A stretch of 57,222 nt of DNA from Halanaerobium saccharolyticum (GCF_004362045.1 NZ_SNWX01000018.1:1-57222), one strand, 5' to 3'. Shown: positions 1 through 7,357, counted from the first letter of the stretch. The notes: a model not told the origin generated them from the sequence alone. Made by a program: numbers and translations.

Positions 1-94
1 TTTTACTAATTCAATCTGAAAATTATGCAGTAATTTCAGTAAATTTAGGTCGATTTAAACTGATAAATTTTACTGGTTTAAACTGCAAGATGAC

Positions 95-178
95 ATTATT
101 GGAAGCAAAGAATTGTCATTTTAACTGGTCACCTATAATAAATGACGAGGAGCTAGTGGTGAAACCGGCCAAATAGGG
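95..178 (+). promoter_or_regulatory. Cyclic-di-GMP-II riboswitch
   Basis: This leader RNA matches the class II c-di-GMP riboswitch in layout. A GGAAGCAAAG block at 101-110 is followed by a TTTTAACTGGTCACC strand at 119-133 and a conserved distal block at 150-170 (GAGCTAGTGGTG then AAACCGGCC). CACC at 130-133 can pair with GGTG at 157-160, and CTGG with CCGG, as in the known pseudoknotted fold. P1 can form from TATTGG (97-102) and CCAAATA (169-175) with one bulge. It ends 33 nt before the curlin start codon. No clear intrinsic terminator follows, so control may be translational. Identification is from memory of the family consensus. Confidence 0.8.
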
Positions 179-211
179 ACAAGCTTTAAATCCAATAAAG
201 GGGGATAAACA

Positions 212-862
212 ATGAGGAAAGCATTAGTGATTTTACTAGCATCTATATTTGTACTGGGAATGACAGCGATGGTTGGTGCTCAGACGAGTGATGTTGATGT
301 TGGACAGAGCGGTGATTATAATAATTTAGATATCTCACATCAACTAAAAGGACTTCCAGGGGTAGCAGATTTGAATGCTAACCAGAGTGGAGATCATAAT
401 AATGCAGATATTCATGCTCATATTCAAACACATGGGTTGTTAGATTTAGAACAGTCTGGTGATTACAATTCTGCAAATATCTGGGCTGGTTGGAGCAGAA
501 ATGTTAATATTCAAGTTGATCAATGGGGAAATAACAACTCTGCATCTGTAAATGTTGGTGGTTCTAACCAAGGTCACTCTACTGTGCTCCAGGGTGGAAA
601 CTGGAATACCGCAGTGATTAATAAAGATGGCTCAAGAGCAACTTGGGCTGAGATAAGACAGACTGGTAATAGAAATTATGCTAATATCCAACAGATAAAT
701 TCTAATGATGCTGTTGGTACAATTAATCAAACTGGTTATAGTAATGAAGCTAGATTATTACAAACTAATGTAAATGGTATGACTGGTACAATGGTAAATA
801 CTTCAATAACTCAAAGTGGAGATCATAATGATGTACTGGTAAACCAGTATTATACTCCATAG
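212..862 (+). CDS. Curlin-repeat secreted protein (CsgA/CsgB-like amyloid subunit)
   Basis: A 216-residue secreted protein with a signal peptide (about 1-23, ending VGA before Gln) and about eight imperfect curlin repeats. Each has the pattern Gln-x-Gly-x-x-Asn-x-Ala-x-[VI], for example QSGDYNNLDI near 32, QSGDHNNADI near 57, QSGDYNSANI near 81, QTGNRNYANI near 150 and QSGDHNDVLV near 200. The regularly spaced Gln and Asn residues form the stacked ladders of the curli beta-helix in known CsgA and CsgB, so the product is likely an extracellular amyloid fibre subunit. It is the only curlin gene here, so major and minor subunit roles cannot be told apart. The ATG follows AAAGGGGG. It lies behind the c-di-GMP-II riboswitch and upstream of csgF and csgG. 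Confidence 0.88.
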   Translation: MRKALVILLASIFVLGMTAMVGAQTSDVDVGQSGDYNNLDISHQLKGLPGVADLNANQSGDHNNADIHAHIQTHGLLDLEQSGDYNSANIWAGWSRNVNIQVDQWGNNNSASVNVGGSNQGHSTVLQGGNWNTAVINKDGSRATWAEIRQTGNRNYANIQQINSNDAVGTINQTGYSNEARLLQTNVNGMTGTMVNTSITQSGDHNDVLVNQYYTP

Positions 863-888
863 AAATTAATAAAAGAAAATGAGTTAGA

Positions 889-917
889 AAGGGTAGCCTG
901 AATTTCAGGTTGCCCTT
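889..917 (+). terminator. Hairpin after the curlin gene (possible attenuator)
   Basis: AAGGGTAGCCTGAA pairs with TTTCAGGTTGCCCTT to form a stable stem 27 bases after the curlin stop codon. The bases that follow (ATCTTCATT) are only moderately T-rich. It may be a weak terminator or an RNA-stabilising hairpin that lets the curlin mRNA accumulate above the downstream secretion genes. Confidence 0.5.
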
Positions 918-1070
918 ATCTTCATTAACTATATTAAAAACAGTATTCATAACTTTTAGACTAACTTTTTATTTTAGATGACTATGAAATTATGTAATAA
1001 ATAAAGCAAATATTTTATTATAATATAAATAAAGAGCTAATTAGTTAGCACATTGAAAGGGGGACAAACA

Positions 1071-1601
1071 ATGATTAAGAAAAAAACAATATTACTAATA
1101 ATTTTAACATTAAGTTTATTATTAGTTTTTACTCCGATTACTATAGCTCAAGATAAAGAAGATGAAGAGTTAGAAGAACGTCTGGAGTTAATCCAGGCTT
1201 CACAAAATTTAATGAAAGAAAAAAGAGTCATTGATCCTAAAACTCATAAATTAGCTGCTGTATTTACAACCTATGGAGAAGGAGATACAGTTATAAATAC
1301 TGGCCTCAGAGTAGCTCCCCAGCTGGCCACACCCGGAGGCATGCCTTTGCGGTTTATGGGAGAACTATTTTACCTGCGTCAGGATGATGAGTTAGCGGGT
1401 TTTCTTTCTTTAACTATTGAACCTACACCCAGCATTTATTTAGGTGCCGGGGGAGAAGTTACTGATACAGCAGATTATCAGGTGTTTGCTGGTTGGAATA
1501 TTACAGAAAATATATTTATAGAAGCAAGAGCCATCAATTCTGGTGGTAGTTTTAGTGACAGTGAGGTGGTACCAGTGGCCGGTTTCCAATTTAGTTTTTA
1601 A
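1071..1601 (+). CDS. Secreted protein of curli locus, probable outer-membrane beta-barrel (YfaZ-like)
   Basis: A 176-residue protein with an N-terminal signal peptide (about 1-26, ending TIA before Gln), a charged Glu/Asp/Lys stretch to about residue 55, then alternating polar/hydrophobic beta-strands with many Gly and aromatic residues. It ends in Phe (GFQFSF), the usual last residue of outer-membrane barrels. I place the start at the ATG eight bases after GGGGG; an in-frame TTG at 1053 lies upstream of that ribosome-binding site and is unlikely. I do not recognise a named family with certainty. YfaZ-like barrels are the nearest match by appearance. Its position between curlin and csgF suggests a role in curli export or anchoring, where other operons have CsgE. 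Confidence 0.7.
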   Translation: MIKKKTILLIILTLSLLLVFTPITIAQDKEDEELEERLELIQASQNLMKEKRVIDPKTHKLAAVFTTYGEGDTVINTGLRVAPQLATPGGMPLRFMGELFYLRQDDELAGFLSLTIEPTPSIYLGAGGEVTDTADYQVFAGWNITENIFIEARAINSGGSFSDSEVVPVAGFQFSF

Positions 1602-1643
1602 TAACTCAATATAACTAAGTATATTATACGGGAGTGATAAATA

Positions 1644-2060
1644 ATGAAAAAAGTATTTATTATTACTATAGCTTTTGTTATAATGCTGGGCTTAACATTT
1701 ACTAATGCTCATGCAAATTATAATATGAGCTGGAATTTTCAAAAGTTTAATAACCCGAATGCAAGACAGGTGGCAAATAATAAGGCAAAAACTCAGGATG
1801 GACTTGTAGAAAGCCAGGAAGATGCGCTAGATCAATTTGCACAAAGTATGGAGCGTAGACTTTATAGTTCCGTTCAGAGTCAAATAATTGATGCAATTGA
1901 AGAAGGTAATATTGGTGATGTAAAGAATTTTCAAGCTGGTGATTTAGATATTTCAGTAACTGAAGCCAATGAAGAAGTCTTTATAGAAATAACTGATACT
2001 ATAACCGGGGAGAGTACTATTGTTACCTATTCTAATAATTGGGGTAATTCATCAAATTAG
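1644..2060 (+). CDS. csgF: CsgF-like curli assembly factor
   Basis: A 138-residue exported protein with a signal peptide (about 1-24, ending AHA before Asn). The mature N-terminus has SWNFQKFNNPNA, which matches the Phe-x-Asn-Pro-Asn segment that plugs CsgG in E. coli CsgF. A helical part (ALDQFAQSMERRL...) and a C-terminal beta part follow, with VTEANEEVFIEITDT and TGESTIVTYS corresponding to the DxxTGxxTxIxV end of CsgF. In the known system CsgF binds the CsgG pore and couples secretion to fibre nucleation at the cell surface. It lies 42 bases after the barrel gene and 28 before csgG, so the three are probably co-transcribed. Confidence 0.8.
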   Translation: MKKVFIITIAFVIMLGLTFTNAHANYNMSWNFQKFNNPNARQVANNKAKTQDGLVESQEDALDQFAQSMERRLYSSVQSQIIDAIEEGNIGDVKNFQAGDLDISVTEANEEVFIEITDTITGESTIVTYSNNWGNSSN

Positions 2061-2088
2061 TAAGCTGTAAATTTGGGAGGATATAGAT

Positions 2089-2862
2089 ATGAAATTAATA
2101 AAAAAGATAAGTATACTATTTCTTTGCCTATTTCTTTTTTTCCCCACTCTTGCACTAGCCCAGGATGTAGAGACTGAATCAAAAAAAGTAATGAATAAGA
2201 TTCTGGCCAATGCCGAGCAGATTAAGTCTGCAGAAAAAAACGTGACAGCGGCTACCCAGCTTTTAGCTTCCCTGCCAGAACCTAAAAAAAAGCCCAGAAT
2301 AGCTATTTATAGTATAGCAGATAAAACCGGGAAAGTAGATGAAGACGGTTCGCGAGTTTTAACTCAGGGAGCTACTGACATGATGATTACTGCCTTAAAA
2401 AGATCACGTCAGTTTAAAGTCCTGGATAGAACAAGGCTTGGAAATTTCATGAATGAACAGCAGCTTAAAAAAGAAGATAGACTTGCTAAGGGTGAAGGAC
2501 CAACGCTTGGTAAACTATCAGGAGCAGATTATATTATTGAGGGAGCTATCACAGAATATCAGGTAGATAAAAAATCAGGGGGCTTTGGACTTACTATTGC
2601 TGGTACCGGGGGAACCAAACAATATGCGGTTGCCAGTACGGCCCTCGATATCAGGTTAGTTGATACGACTACGGGAGAAGTGGTTTGGTCTACCAGTTTA
2701 AAGGATGAAATTAAAGGACAAAAAATTGGTCTGGAATCATTCTCTTTTATGGGTAATAATATAGTTGAATTTGAAACAGGAAAAGGAAAACAGGAAGTGA
2801 TTAATTTAGTTGTGAGGACTATTATAGAAGAGGCTGTGTTTGAATTAGCTCAAACTCTCTAA
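2089..2862 (+). CDS. csgG: CsgG-like curli secretion channel
   Basis: A 257-residue protein with a signal peptide (about 1-24, ending ALA before Gln) and a CsgG domain from about 68 to 255. Recognisable parts are RIAIYSIADKTGKVD, TDMMITALKRSRQFKVLDR, ADYIIEGAITEYQ and the C-terminal strand pair with VRTIIEEAVFELA. CsgG forms the nonameric outer-membrane pore that exports unfolded curlin. E. coli CsgG is a lipoprotein anchored through its first mature Cys; no Cys follows the signal peptide here, so the anchor must differ. An extra region of about 40 residues rich in Lys and Ala precedes the domain. The ribosome-binding site is GGGAGG. Confidence 0.85.
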   Translation: MKLIKKISILFLCLFLFFPTLALAQDVETESKKVMNKILANAEQIKSAEKNVTAATQLLASLPEPKKKPRIAIYSIADKTGKVDEDGSRVLTQGATDMMITALKRSRQFKVLDRTRLGNFMNEQQLKKEDRLAKGEGPTLGKLSGADYIIEGAITEYQVDKKSGGFGLTIAGTGGTKQYAVASTALDIRLVDTTTGEVVWSTSLKDEIKGQKIGLESFSFMGNNIVEFETGKGKQEVINLVVRTIIEEAVFELAQTL

Positions 2863-2910
2863 AAGACAGTTCTTTTGGTGAATTAACTTTTGAAAGGTTT
2901 GGGTGATAAT

Positions 2911-3066
2911 ATGCCTGTCTGGTTAAAATGCAAAAATTGTGGAGCTAAATATTATACAGCCAGGAGTATCAAGAAGGTTGATTCTCCAGTAATCTGTGAT
3001 AAATGTGGAAATTCTCTAACGATAAAGAAGAAAACAGCAAAAAAGTGGGAAGATAAATCCCCTTAA
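2911..3066 (+). CDS. Small zinc-ribbon protein
   Basis: A 51-codon gene starting ATG-Pro-Val-Trp after a GGGTGAT-type ribosome-binding site, 48 bases past csgG. It carries two Cys-x-x-Cys knuckles (CKNCG near 7 and CDKCG near 30) and a Lys-rich tail. This is a four-Cys zinc ribbon of about 25 residues, seen in small nucleic-acid- or protein-binding adaptors. No signal peptide is present, so it is cytoplasmic, unlike its neighbours. The spacing suggests it is the last gene of the curli operon. The function is unknown. Confidence 0.65.
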   Translation: MPVWLKCKNCGAKYYTARSIKKVDSPVICDKCGNSLTIKKKTAKKWEDKSP

Positions 3067-3074
3067 AATATAAC

Positions 3075-3104
3075 TTGACAAAAATTTACTTATCTTGATA
3101 TAAT
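3075..3104 (+). promoter_or_regulatory. Consensus sigma-A promoter
   Basis: TTGACA at 3075-3080 and TATAAT at 3099-3104 are both perfect consensus hexamers with an 18-base spacer. Transcription would start near 3111 and run directly into the c-di-GMP-I riboswitch. Confidence 0.85.
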
Positions 3105-3138
3105 ACAGGTAGATAGAAGGGTTAATAGCTCTTTTTAA

Positions 3139-3207
3139 TAAAGGTAAACTTATCGTGAGGTAGGGACACAAAGCTGAGGATCTCAACTTGAGATAGCCGG
3201 CTGCTAA
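3139..3207 (+). promoter_or_regulatory. Cyclic-di-GMP-I (GEMM) riboswitch
   Basis: The sequence has the GEMM-I blocks in order: AAGGTAAACTT, a GTGA tetraloop hairpin, AGGGACACAAAGC, a second hairpin (GAGGATCTC...GAGATAGCC) and a closing CCGGCTGCT. The GGACxCAAAGC element and the GNRA tetraloop with its distal receptor are diagnostic. The 3' strand of the aptamer is followed within six bases by the AAGGAGG ribosome-binding site of the next gene, and no terminator hairpin is visible, so control is probably translational. Identification is by family consensus recall. Confidence 0.85.
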
Positions 3208-3219
3208 AAGGAGGAAATA

Positions 3220-3738
3220 ATGAAAGTTAAGGTTAGATTTAGTGGTATTATGATTTTTGTCTTTTTGTTTTTGTCTTTAAGTCTTTTAGCTACAGCTGAT
3301 CTGGTTGAGGCGGCTTCTGATCAAGAACAGAAGCTCAAACGGGAAGCCAGAGTTTCAGTAAAGGTCAATATTCCTATTTTTCAGAGACTTGAGATAATCG
3401 AAAAGCCCAATATTAATTATGCATTTTTAATGGATAATTATAATGGCAGTAGAGAAATTGTTTTAGAAGAAGCTCTGACTATTGAAGTTTTAAGTAATGC
3501 TGACTGGCATCTGCGCTTAAATAATAGAAATTTAAATTCTCATGCTATGATCAGAAAAAGCGGCCAGAGTGATTCCGAATGGCAGAATTTAAATTCTACT
3601 ACAGCTAAATTTAATGGAGAAAATGGTGAGCAGAGAATAACTTTTGATCTGAAATTTATTCTGGACCAGAGCTCCAGAGCTGCAGTTAATAATCTGGCTC
3701 TTGATTTAAGACACAGCCTTGCTCCGGAATTATATTAA
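3220..3738 (+). CDS. Secreted beta-rich protein under c-di-GMP-I riboswitch control
   Basis: A 172-residue protein with a clear signal peptide (about 1-31, ending VEA before Ala). The mature part is predicted mostly beta, with strands such as VSVKVNIPI, LEIIEKP, EIVLEEALTIEVLS and QRITFDLKFIL. There are no Cys residues, catalytic motifs or sortase signal. The layout resembles small surface or fimbria-like beta-sandwich domains, but I do not recognise the family. The regulatory context is the best clue: a consensus promoter and c-di-GMP-I riboswitch, directly after a curli operon with its own c-di-GMP riboswitch. I infer a biofilm-matrix or surface-adhesion role. Confidence 0.8.
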   Translation: MKVKVRFSGIMIFVFLFLSLSLLATADLVEAASDQEQKLKREARVSVKVNIPIFQRLEIIEKPNINYAFLMDNYNGSREIVLEEALTIEVLSNADWHLRLNNRNLNSHAMIRKSGQSDSEWQNLNSTTAKFNGENGEQRITFDLKFILDQSSRAAVNNLALDLRHSLAPELY

Positions 3739-3762
3739 AACAGAATTAAATTAAATTTTAAT

Positions 3763-3793
3763 AAAAAAGAGCTGATATTTTTCAGCTTTTTTT
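3763..3793. terminator. Bidirectional intrinsic terminator
   Basis: AGCTGA and TCAGCT form a short stem flanked by an A-run on the left and a T-run on the right, so it can terminate both the rightward 172-residue gene and the leftward DUF3006 gene whose stop codon lies inside it. Confidence 0.75.
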
Positions 3794-4003
3794 GTTTTTA
3801 AGCTTATCTAAAAGGCTGCTGACTCTTTTTTCGGCAGCCTTTTTTTCATCTTCTTTAAGTTCAAAATTAATTTCTAAAATACTGCCTTCTGCTGTCTTAG
3901 CTGGAAGTTCTTCAACAGGCAGCAAAAAATTTATCTTTTCCTGAGGTCTAATTAAAAGTTTGGCCTTTCCATTTTCAATTTTATCAACTGTTACCTTCAT
4001 CAA
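3782..4003 (-). CDS. DUF3006-family small protein
   Basis: A 73-residue protein of the DUF3006 type, recognisable from VDKIENGKAKLLIRPQE at the start, the central LPVEELP and ILEINFELKED, and a Lys-rich C-terminal helix ending LLDKLKNKK. Family members commonly sit beside ComEC/Rec2-like metallo-beta-lactamase proteins, as here, where the upstream gene encodes one. The biochemical role is unknown. Two adjacent ATG codons follow the ribosome-binding site; the second (starting at 4000) has better spacing. It is probably co-transcribed with the upstream gene across a 54-base gap that holds a GGTACC repeat. Confidence 0.75.
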   Translation of the reverse strand: MMKVTVDKIENGKAKLLIRPQEKINFLLPVEELPAKTAEGSILEINFELKEDEKKAAEKRVSSLLDKLKNKKS

Positions 4004-4028
4004 ATCATCCTTTCCTTATTTTATGTAT

Positions 4029-4044
4029 TTGTACCTGGTACCAA
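4029..4044. repeat. Partial GGTACC palindromic repeat
   Basis: TTGTACCTGGTACCAA is the core of the palindromic repeat seen complete at 12465, 13854 and 38381. Here only one arm is kept, in the gap between the DUF3006 and ComEC-like genes. Confidence 0.5.
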
Positions 4045-4057
4045 ACGTCTACTTATT

Positions 4058-5194
4058 TCATTTTACTGTAATTTTATCATACCAGCGTCCAAATTTACCA
4101 TCATCAATTCCATCAACTTTTTTTATTTCTTCAATTTGGCTAAAAAGTCCATTTTTCTGGCGGTAGTTTATAATTTTTTTGGCAGTTGCTGGTCCGATGC
4201 CCCAGAGTTGGTCTAAAACTGCAGCACTGGCAGTATTAATATTAATTAAATTGCTGCCTTTATCAGCCTTATTTTTGGATTCTGAATTTATTTTCTCTGC
4301 GGAAGTGTTTTCAGTTTCAGTACTGGTTTTTGTGCCGGACTTGCTATTATCTGCACTTTGATCAATTTTTACAGTATAATTTCTGCCGTCAGCGGTAACT
4401 ACAATATTACCATTTAAATCATTTCTGAAAACTCGGGCCCCCTGTTCTTGATAAAGTGCTATAACCTCAGCTGCAGGGTGGCCGTAATGATTTTCTCCGA
4501 CCTGAATTACTGCAGTTTCTGGTTGAATACTTTTTATCCAGCCGGCAAAACTGGAAGTACTACTTCCGTGATGGGGCACCTTAATTAAATCAACTTTGAG
4601 TTCGGGATTTTCGGCAAGCAGTTTTCTTTCTACTTCTGCTTCAATATCTCCGGTAAATAAAAAATTCTGCTGCCCAAATTTAAGCAGAAAGACCAGAGAA
4701 GAATTATTTAAATCATAATCATCTAAATTCTGATCAGGATGTAAAAAGTGGAGTTCACTCTCTCCGATTTTAAATTTGTCACCCCGGCGGGGAGTTTCAA
4801 AATTAATATTTTCCTGATCGATTTTGATTAAATAATTCTCATAGGTTTTAGAGGTATGGACTTTACCGCTGTCCAGCACAGTTCCAACTTTAAAACTGTC
4901 GATAATGTCTACCAATCCTCCAATATGGTCAGCATGAGGATGGGTGCTGATCAGATAATCCAGTTTTTTTAGATTTTGATCCCTGAGATAATTTATTATT
5001 CTGGCTGTAATTCTGTCTGCACGGTCACCACCATCTACCAGAATATTTTGTCCTCCGGCTTCTTCAATCAAAATTGAATCTCCCTGTCCCACATCAATAA
5101 AATGAATTTTTAAATTCTGGGCAGTAGTAGTCAAGCTAAAAATAAAGACTAGGGAAAGAAGCAGTAAAAATAAGGCCAATTTATTTTTATTCAT
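4058..5194 (-). CDS. Secreted ComEC/Rec2-like metallo-beta-lactamase with C-terminal helix-hairpin-helix
   Basis: A 378-residue protein with a signal peptide (about 1-25, ending TTA before Gln). A metallo-beta-lactamase domain follows (about 28-270) with LKIHFIDVGQGDSILIE, the metal site THPHADHIGG, FTGDIE and VPHHGSSTS. This is the form found free and as the C-terminal domain of ComEC. A low-complexity Ser/Asn/Lys linker (about 280-315) leads to a ComEA-like helix-hairpin-helix domain (INTASAAVLDQLWGIGPATA...). The pair implies a secreted DNA-binding nuclease, perhaps for DNA uptake, extracellular DNA degradation or biofilm remodelling. No ComEC membrane channel is present. DUF3006 follows. 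Confidence 0.85.
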   Translation of the reverse strand: MNKNKLALFLLLLSLVFIFSLTTTAQNLKIHFIDVGQGDSILIEEAGGQNILVDGGDRADRITARIINYLRDQNLKKLDYLISTHPHADHIGGLVDIIDSFKVGTVLDSGKVHTSKTYENYLIKIDQENINFETPRRGDKFKIGESELHFLHPDQNLDDYDLNNSSLVFLLKFGQQNFLFTGDIEAEVERKLLAENPELKVDLIKVPHHGSSTSSFAGWIKSIQPETAVIQVGENHYGHPAAEVIALYQEQGARVFRNDLNGNIVVTADGRNYTVKIDQSADNSKSGTKTSTETENTSAEKINSESKNKADKGSNLININTASAAVLDQLWGIGPATAKKIINYRQKNGLFSQIEEIKKVDGIDDGKFGRWYDKITVK

Positions 5195-5288
5195 AATTTT
5201 TCTCCTTTATGATGATTTTTCTAAAAAAATTAAAAATTATTTCTTATTCTATTATTTCTATATTTATACTGATAAACCTGCTTATTAA

Positions 5289-5317
5289 TTGAAAAAGATC
5301 TGCCAGCGATGTATACT
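5289..5317 (+). promoter_or_regulatory. Probable sigma-A promoter
   Basis: TTGAAA at 5289-5294 and TATACT at 5312-5317 with a 17-base spacer, 43 bases upstream of the metallo-hydrolase start codon. Confidence 0.65.
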
Positions 5318-5359
5318 TATATTAAGAAAAATTTCTCGATTATCAATGGAGGTTAGATA

Positions 5360-6178
5360 ATGGCCAGGAGATTAGAACTAACTATTCTGTCAGATAATAC
5401 AGTTGAAAAAAGAAAATTACTTGCAGAACATGGGCTATCCATTTATTTTGAATATAATGAGCAGCAATATTTGTTTGACACCGGCCAGGGTGAAGTTCTG
5501 GTTTCAAATGCTTTAAAGTCAGGTATAGATTTAAAGAAAATTGATACTGTTTTTTTAAGCCATGGTCATGATGATCATACAGGAGGATTGAAAAAATTAC
5601 TGGAAATTAATCCTGAAATTAGAGTTTTTGCTCACAGTGATGTTTTTCAAGCTAAATACAAAAAAGTAGATGCGGGCTTAGAATTTATTGGGATAAATTT
5701 AGCTAAATCTGATATTAGTAATTTTAGTGCAGCAGAAACTACAATTGCTGCAGCTGCCGGGGTTTATAACACTGGAGAAATTCCTGCACCTCGCGCCAGC
5801 TATCTGAATGAAAGATATGTAGTGGCTAATGAAGAGGGAGAAAAAATTGACCCCTTTGATGATGATACTTCCATATATATTGAAACTGAAAGTGGAATTG
5901 TAATTCTACTCGGCTGCAGTCATAAGGGTGTTAAAAATATAATTGACGAGATTAGAGGAGCTGTAGGCGATAAAAAAATTGCAGCTGTTTTTGGAGGAAT
6001 GCATCTTAAGAGAGCAGGTAGAAAAGAAATCAATGGGCTGATAGAATATTTTAAAGAGCTTGATCTGGATTTGCTGGTGCCAATGCACTGTACAGGCCGC
6101 CAGGCAGCAGTTTTATTTAAAGAGGCTCTTGGAGATGTGGTTCAATTAGCTTCGGTGGGAGATAAATTTGAATTATAA
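5360..6178 (+). CDS. Metallo-beta-lactamase fold hydrolase (COG1237 type)
   Basis: A 272-residue cytoplasmic protein. The metal motif is LSHGHDDHTGGL near 68-79, followed by LGCSHKGVKNII near 182, FGGMHL near 211 and VPMHCTGRQA near 240. This set is typical of the COG1237 group, often labelled as pterin-phosphate synthases after an archaeal enzyme; the real substrate is unknown in most bacteria. Length is normal for the group. It has its own promoter and a GGAGG site, and the GntR regulator follows after 17 bases, so the two are probably co-transcribed. Confidence 0.8.
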   Translation: MARRLELTILSDNTVEKRKLLAEHGLSIYFEYNEQQYLFDTGQGEVLVSNALKSGIDLKKIDTVFLSHGHDDHTGGLKKLLEINPEIRVFAHSDVFQAKYKKVDAGLEFIGINLAKSDISNFSAAETTIAAAAGVYNTGEIPAPRASYLNERYVVANEEGEKIDPFDDDTSIYIETESGIVILLGCSHKGVKNIIDEIRGAVGDKKIAAVFGGMHLKRAGRKEINGLIEYFKELDLDLLVPMHCTGRQAAVLFKEALGDVVQLASVGDKFEL

Positions 6179-6195
6179 TTTTTGGAGGAAAGATA

Positions 6196-6906
6196 ATGGA
6201 ATTTAAACAGATTAAAAATAATAAAGTCTATGAACAGATTATTGAACAGATCAGAGAATTGATTTATGAGGGAGAACTAAAAAAAGGGGATAAACTGCCT
6301 TCAGAAAGACAATTAAAAAAGGACCTGGGGGTTAGTCGAGCTTCAATCAGAGAGGCCTTTAGTGCTCTGGAGATGATCGGGTTGATCGAAAGCAGGCCGG
6401 GCGAGGGAACTTTTATCCGCGACTCTTTTGATGAAGATTTTTTTAATCCACTTTCTCTGATTTTGCTTTTAAATGATAATGTAGCAGAAGAGCTGTTGGA
6501 ATTGCGAAGAGTTTTAGAGATTGACTGTGTTAAACTGGCAGCAGAAAGAGCAACTGCAGCAGAAATTGAGGAAATGCAGTCTTATATAAATGATCTGCTT
6601 TCCAGTTCCGGTTATGAGGAAGAAAGTATTAAAGCAGATAAGATGTTTCATTATACTATAGCCCGGGCCAGTGGGAATAAAGTACTGCTGTTTTTTATGC
6701 GCTCGATTTCGGAGGCAATGGATTTCCATATTAAGAATACAAGAACTAAACTGGTCTCCAAAGAGGAAACTATGTCTAAATTTGCCAGACAGCATGAGCA
6801 AATTTTTAAGTCTTTAAAGAATCATGACCCGGAAAAAGCTGCAGCAGAAATGCGAAATCATTTAGATTATGTAGAAAAATTAATAAATAAAGAAATCGAA
6901 GGATAA
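6196..6906 (+). CDS. GntR-family regulator, FadR/LldR subfamily (probable lactate regulator)
   Basis: A 236-residue regulator. The N-terminal GntR winged helix (about 8-75) has LKKGDKLPSERQLKKDLGVS and REAFSALEMIGLIESRPGEG, followed by an all-helical FCD ligand domain (about 95-230) with DKMFHYTIARASGN and the metal-type His residues of the family. FadR/LldR proteins bind TNGTNNNACNA-type palindromes. Such a site, TGATGGTCTGACCATCA, lies at 7341-7357 before the lactate permease, so I infer this protein controls the lactate operon, probably as a repressor relieved by lactate. The position matches the regulator of Acetobacterium lct genes. Confidence 0.85.
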   Translation: MEFKQIKNNKVYEQIIEQIRELIYEGELKKGDKLPSERQLKKDLGVSRASIREAFSALEMIGLIESRPGEGTFIRDSFDEDFFNPLSLILLLNDNVAEELLELRRVLEIDCVKLAAERATAAEIEEMQSYINDLLSSSGYEEESIKADKMFHYTIARASGNKVLLFFMRSISEAMDFHIKNTRTKLVSKEETMSKFARQHEQIFKSLKNHDPEKAAAEMRNHLDYVEKLINKEIEG

Positions 6907-7004
6907 ATTATTAATTTGTTTAAATCAGTGAAATAAGACGTAAAATATAAAAATTATTAATAGCATATAATGTAAATTTAATAAAAATGTTGAATAAATA
7001 TCTA

Positions 7005-7033
7005 AAATTCGCCTGTGGAGGCGGATTTTTTTG
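7005..7033 (+). terminator. Intrinsic terminator after the GntR gene
   Basis: ATTCGCCT, GTGG loop, AGGCGGAT, then seven T residues. A classical rho-independent terminator closing the 5360-6906 transcript. Confidence 0.85.
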
Positions 7034-7302
7034 CTTTTAAATGTGAAAATAAAGATTTAATTGTTCAAATTTGCTGTATTTATAAAAAAGATTAACTTAT
7101 ATTTGATTGTTTAGTCTTTTTAACGGTTGTTAAATGTTATTAAATAGTTAATACTCAATTAGAGTATAATTTACAGCTTTTTAATAACTATTTCAATTTT
7201 TATGATAATTATGAATAATAGGAAGTCCCAAACAGAGGCAGGGGAGATGCTGTGAAATTTTTATTTATCAGACAATTGCGAAAAGTGCGAAATGAAGGCA
7301 GG

Positions 7303-7357
7303 TATAATGCTTTAAGTGTTGAAATAAGATAATAGAGTACTGATGGTCTGACCATCA
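7303..7357 (+). promoter_or_regulatory. Lactate-operon promoter -10 and GntR operator palindrome
   Basis: A TATAAT box lies at 7303-7308 without a convincing -35. The 17-bp perfect palindrome TGATGGTCTGACCATCA at 7341-7357 fits the TGGTnnnACCA core of FadR/LldR operators and would sit just downstream of the transcription start, a typical repressor position. The rest of the 544-base gap (6907-7450) is AT-rich and holds only the terminator near 7005. Confidence 0.7.

Noticed and set aside
71-92. Possible sigma-54 promoter (TGGTTTAAACTGC) upstream of the curlin gene
   Set aside because: The spacing between GG and GC is 8 bases instead of 10, so the -24/-12 rule is not met.
1053-1070. TTG start for the barrel protein
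   Set aside because: It would place the GGGGG ribosome-binding site inside the gene; the ATG at 1071 is better spaced.
7276-7281. -35 box TTGCGA for the lactate promoter
   Set aside because: The spacer to TATAAT at 7303 would be 21 bases, too long for a normal promoter.
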